The position numbers and the translations under genes are program-made. Shown piece by piece: positions 62,610-64,000 of a DNA stretch of 64,000 bases. This DNA comes from CAUZWH01 sp965224275 (GTDB lineage Bacteria; Pseudomonadota; Alphaproteobacteria; SHVV01), in the NCBI GenBank assembly GCA_965224275.1, contig CBDCYR010000002.1, forward strand, positions 310,001 to 374,000, given 5' to 3'. The notes beneath the pieces are model-generated. The model saw only the letters and a program-made list of their open reading frames with translations, was not told the origin of the DNA and did not search any database. How positions within the stretch are numbered: position 1 is the first letter of the stretch; each line of letters opens with the position of its first letter.

Positions 62610-63257
62610 CTACTGCAACCGAGGCCGCGATTCCTGGGCGATAGTCTCAGCCATTTCCAAGTGCTCCGGCGTCATCCCAACCCGAACGCTATCGCGCCAT
62701 GACACGGCCTCACTGCACCCTTGAGCGACGCTTTGCTGCAAGAAATGATAAGCCTTCGGAATATCGCGGATGCCCAGATTGCCTTCCGCGTAAATAATCC
62801 CGAGATGGTAATGGGCCCTGGCGTCGCCGAGCATGGCCGCCCTCAATAGCCAGCGCTCCGATTCCCGATAGTCCTTGGCACCACCCAAGCCCTTGCCATG
62901 CAAATAACCGAGTAAGGCAGCCGCCTCGGGGATGTTTTGCTCGGCAGCAGCTTTGAGCCACGTGCGCGCTTCGGTGAAATCAGGCCCGGGAAAGACTTAA
63001 CCGTAATAGAGCAGTTCACCCAACCAATACTGTGCCTGCGCGTGTCCGAGTTCAGCGGCCTTGCGAAGCCAAATAACGGAAGTTTCTCGATCGGGCTTGC
63101 CCAACTTATCGCCGACATAGATTTCGCAAAGCTTCAAAGCCGCTGGGCCATGCCCTTCGTTCGCAAGCCTCGTAAACGATTGCCGAGCCTCATCCGATTT
63201 GCCTGCATCAAGAACAGTTACGGCTTTTTGATACCGGTTGGTGGCGTCGTCAGGCAT
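62610..63257 (-). pseudogene. SEL1-repeat protein split by an in-frame TAA
   Basis: From ATG 63257 the frame gives SEL1/TPR-like repeats (ANEGHGPAALKLCEIYVG, KAAELGHAQAQYWLGELLYYG) and then meets TAA at 62997-62999. The same frame continues VFPGPDFTEARTWLKAAAEQN, LGGAKDYRESERWLLRAAMLGDARAHYHLG and ends at 62610. The stop falls inside a repeat, so it looks like a nonsense mutation. Total 215 residues if restored. SEL1 proteins scaffold protein-protein contacts. Confidence 0.75.
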
Positions 63258-63464
63258 CCGTCATTTCCTCGAGCACGGCGGGGCCAGGTCGTGTCCCAGG
63301 ACGTGGTGTAGGAGTTGTTGGAGCCTCTGTTAGCTGTGGGTAGGCGGCTTGCCGTAGCGACCGCCGAGAGTCTGGCGTAGGCAAGCCGGCTATCCACAGC
63401 GGAGGCCATCGCGGTTCCGGTTTAGGGTTGGGCTAGTGCAAACCAACCTGACCCGAAGGAGAAC

Positions 63465-64000
63465 TGTCAATCGGCGTCCAAAATTGACCCCCAATCGGCG
63501 TGCAATATTGACCCCCCTGAGCGGCACGGCGGAGGTTGTCCCGGTAGTCAATAGGGGGGACCCGAGCGGCTTCGTGTAGCGCCTTGCGGTGCGCGGAGCG
63601 AAGCCGCGTGGGAGGTCCGGGTTGACCCAGCGGGGCAAGCGGGCCGCAGGCACGGCCTGCCGGGTCAGCAGCGGTTCTTGAAGCGCCAGCTCTCGTTGCC
63701 GGTCTCGATGATCTCGCAATGGTGGGTCAGGCGGTCGAGCAGCGCGGTGGTCATCTTGGGGTCGCCGAAGACGGAGGGCCATTCGCCGAAAGCGAGGTTG
63801 GTGGTGACGATGATCGAGGTGCGCTCGTAGAGCCGGCTCATCAGATGGAACAGCAGCTGGCCGCCGGCCTGGGCGAAGGGCAGGTAGCCGAGTTCGTCGA
63901 GGATGACGAAGTCGCGTCGGATGAGCTGGTCTGCGGTGCGGCCCTGGCGTCCGGCACGGAGTTCGGCCTCGAGATGGTTGACCAGGTCGACGACGTTGTA
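63465..64000 (-). mobile_element. IS21-family element, 3' end with terminal repeats (runs off right edge)
   Basis: The element end begins TGTCAATCGGCGTCC at 63465. A 24-base period repeat follows (AATCGGCGT at 63469 and 63493, each followed by a TTGACCCCC-type segment), the multiple terminal repeat typical of IS21. The minus-strand istB gene lies inside. The interval 63258-63464 outside the element shows no gene. Confidence 0.85.
63665..64000 (-). CDS. istB: IstB-type transposition helper ATPase, C-terminal part
   Basis: The last 111 codons of IstB: VVDLVNHLEAELRAGRQGR, Walker B FVILDELGYLPFAQ, LLFHLMSRLYERTSIIVTTN, FGEWPSVFGDPKMTTALLDRLTHHCEIIETGNESWRFKNRC, stop at 63665. The AAA+ helper regulates IS21 target choice with IstA, whose gene would lie beyond the edge. 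Confidence 0.93.
   Translation of the reverse strand, partial: YNVVDLVNHLEAELRAGRQGRTADQLIRRDFVILDELGYLPFAQAGGQLLFHLMSRLYERTSIIVTTNLAFGEWPSVFGDPKMTTALLDRLTHHCEIIETGNESWRFKNRC

Noticed and set aside
54397..63464. attachment-site repeat of the ssrA acceptor end
   Set aside because: No second copy of the acceptor sequence was found to the right within the window.
1..64000. CRISPR arrays, rRNA or tRNA genes
   Set aside because: No regularly spaced direct repeats and no tRNA or rRNA signatures were recognised on reading through; absence is not proven without a covariance search.

Overview
The window reads as chromosome of a GC-rich alphaproteobacterium, probably Rhodospirillales-like. The evidence is the permuted two-piece tmRNA gene next to sspB, the ilvB-ilvH-ilvC and hflK-hflC-DUF2065-degP orders, a DUF1491 gene, and a VPLPA/PEP-CTERM-type surface protein. 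No species is claimed.

Bases 1-33000 are mostly housekeeping and catabolic genes: an acyl-CoA synthetase/enoyl-CoA hydratase pair, beta-carbonic anhydrase, ilvC-ilvH-ilvB, miaA facing serB, a YchF-like GTPase, a secreted nuclease, PilZ, AMP nucleosidase, an LLM flavin oxidoreductase, an ABC-F ATPase, an OYE reductase, MlaC-like and two-component genes. A plus-strand operon follows (amidohydrolase, bkdA1, bkdA2, feruloyl-CoA-synthetase-like). The standout is at 21129-21581: a 150-codon Bcp/PrxQ-type peroxiredoxin whose catalytic cysteine codon is UGA, with a SECIS-like hairpin at the right distance downstream. It is a candidate selenoprotein that ordinary gene callers would miss. A 13-codon micro-gene with its own promoter, Shine-Dalgarno and terminator lies at 15141-15363.

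Bases 33000-39300 are being remodelled by insertion sequences. Two 932-bp IS5-family (IS1031-group) copies and one 1394-bp IS256-family element each interrupt a gene. A third IS5 copy does the same at 60146. In all four cases, deleting the element plus one target duplication restores the reading frame, so the insertions look recent. A 264-bp MITE with TA duplications sits exactly between bkdA1 and bkdA2.

Bases 39300-54300 are ordinary again: an acyl-CoA ligase, TerB, an ABC-F ATPase, degP/hflC/hflK, mrp, a Ddn-like protein, an M20 peptidase, thyX, a GST and an MlaF-like ATPase with altered catalytic residues. Next comes the permuted ssrA (tag ANDNELALAA) with sspB.

From about 55400 to the right edge the DNA is accessory: a three-gene operon of unknown function containing an MBL-fold hydrolase, an HExxH protein, phage-like small proteins, an IS-interrupted lipoprotein, a stop-broken SEL1 gene and the end of an IS21 element. 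It resembles a decayed prophage or island beside tmRNA, but no integrase or attachment repeat was found.
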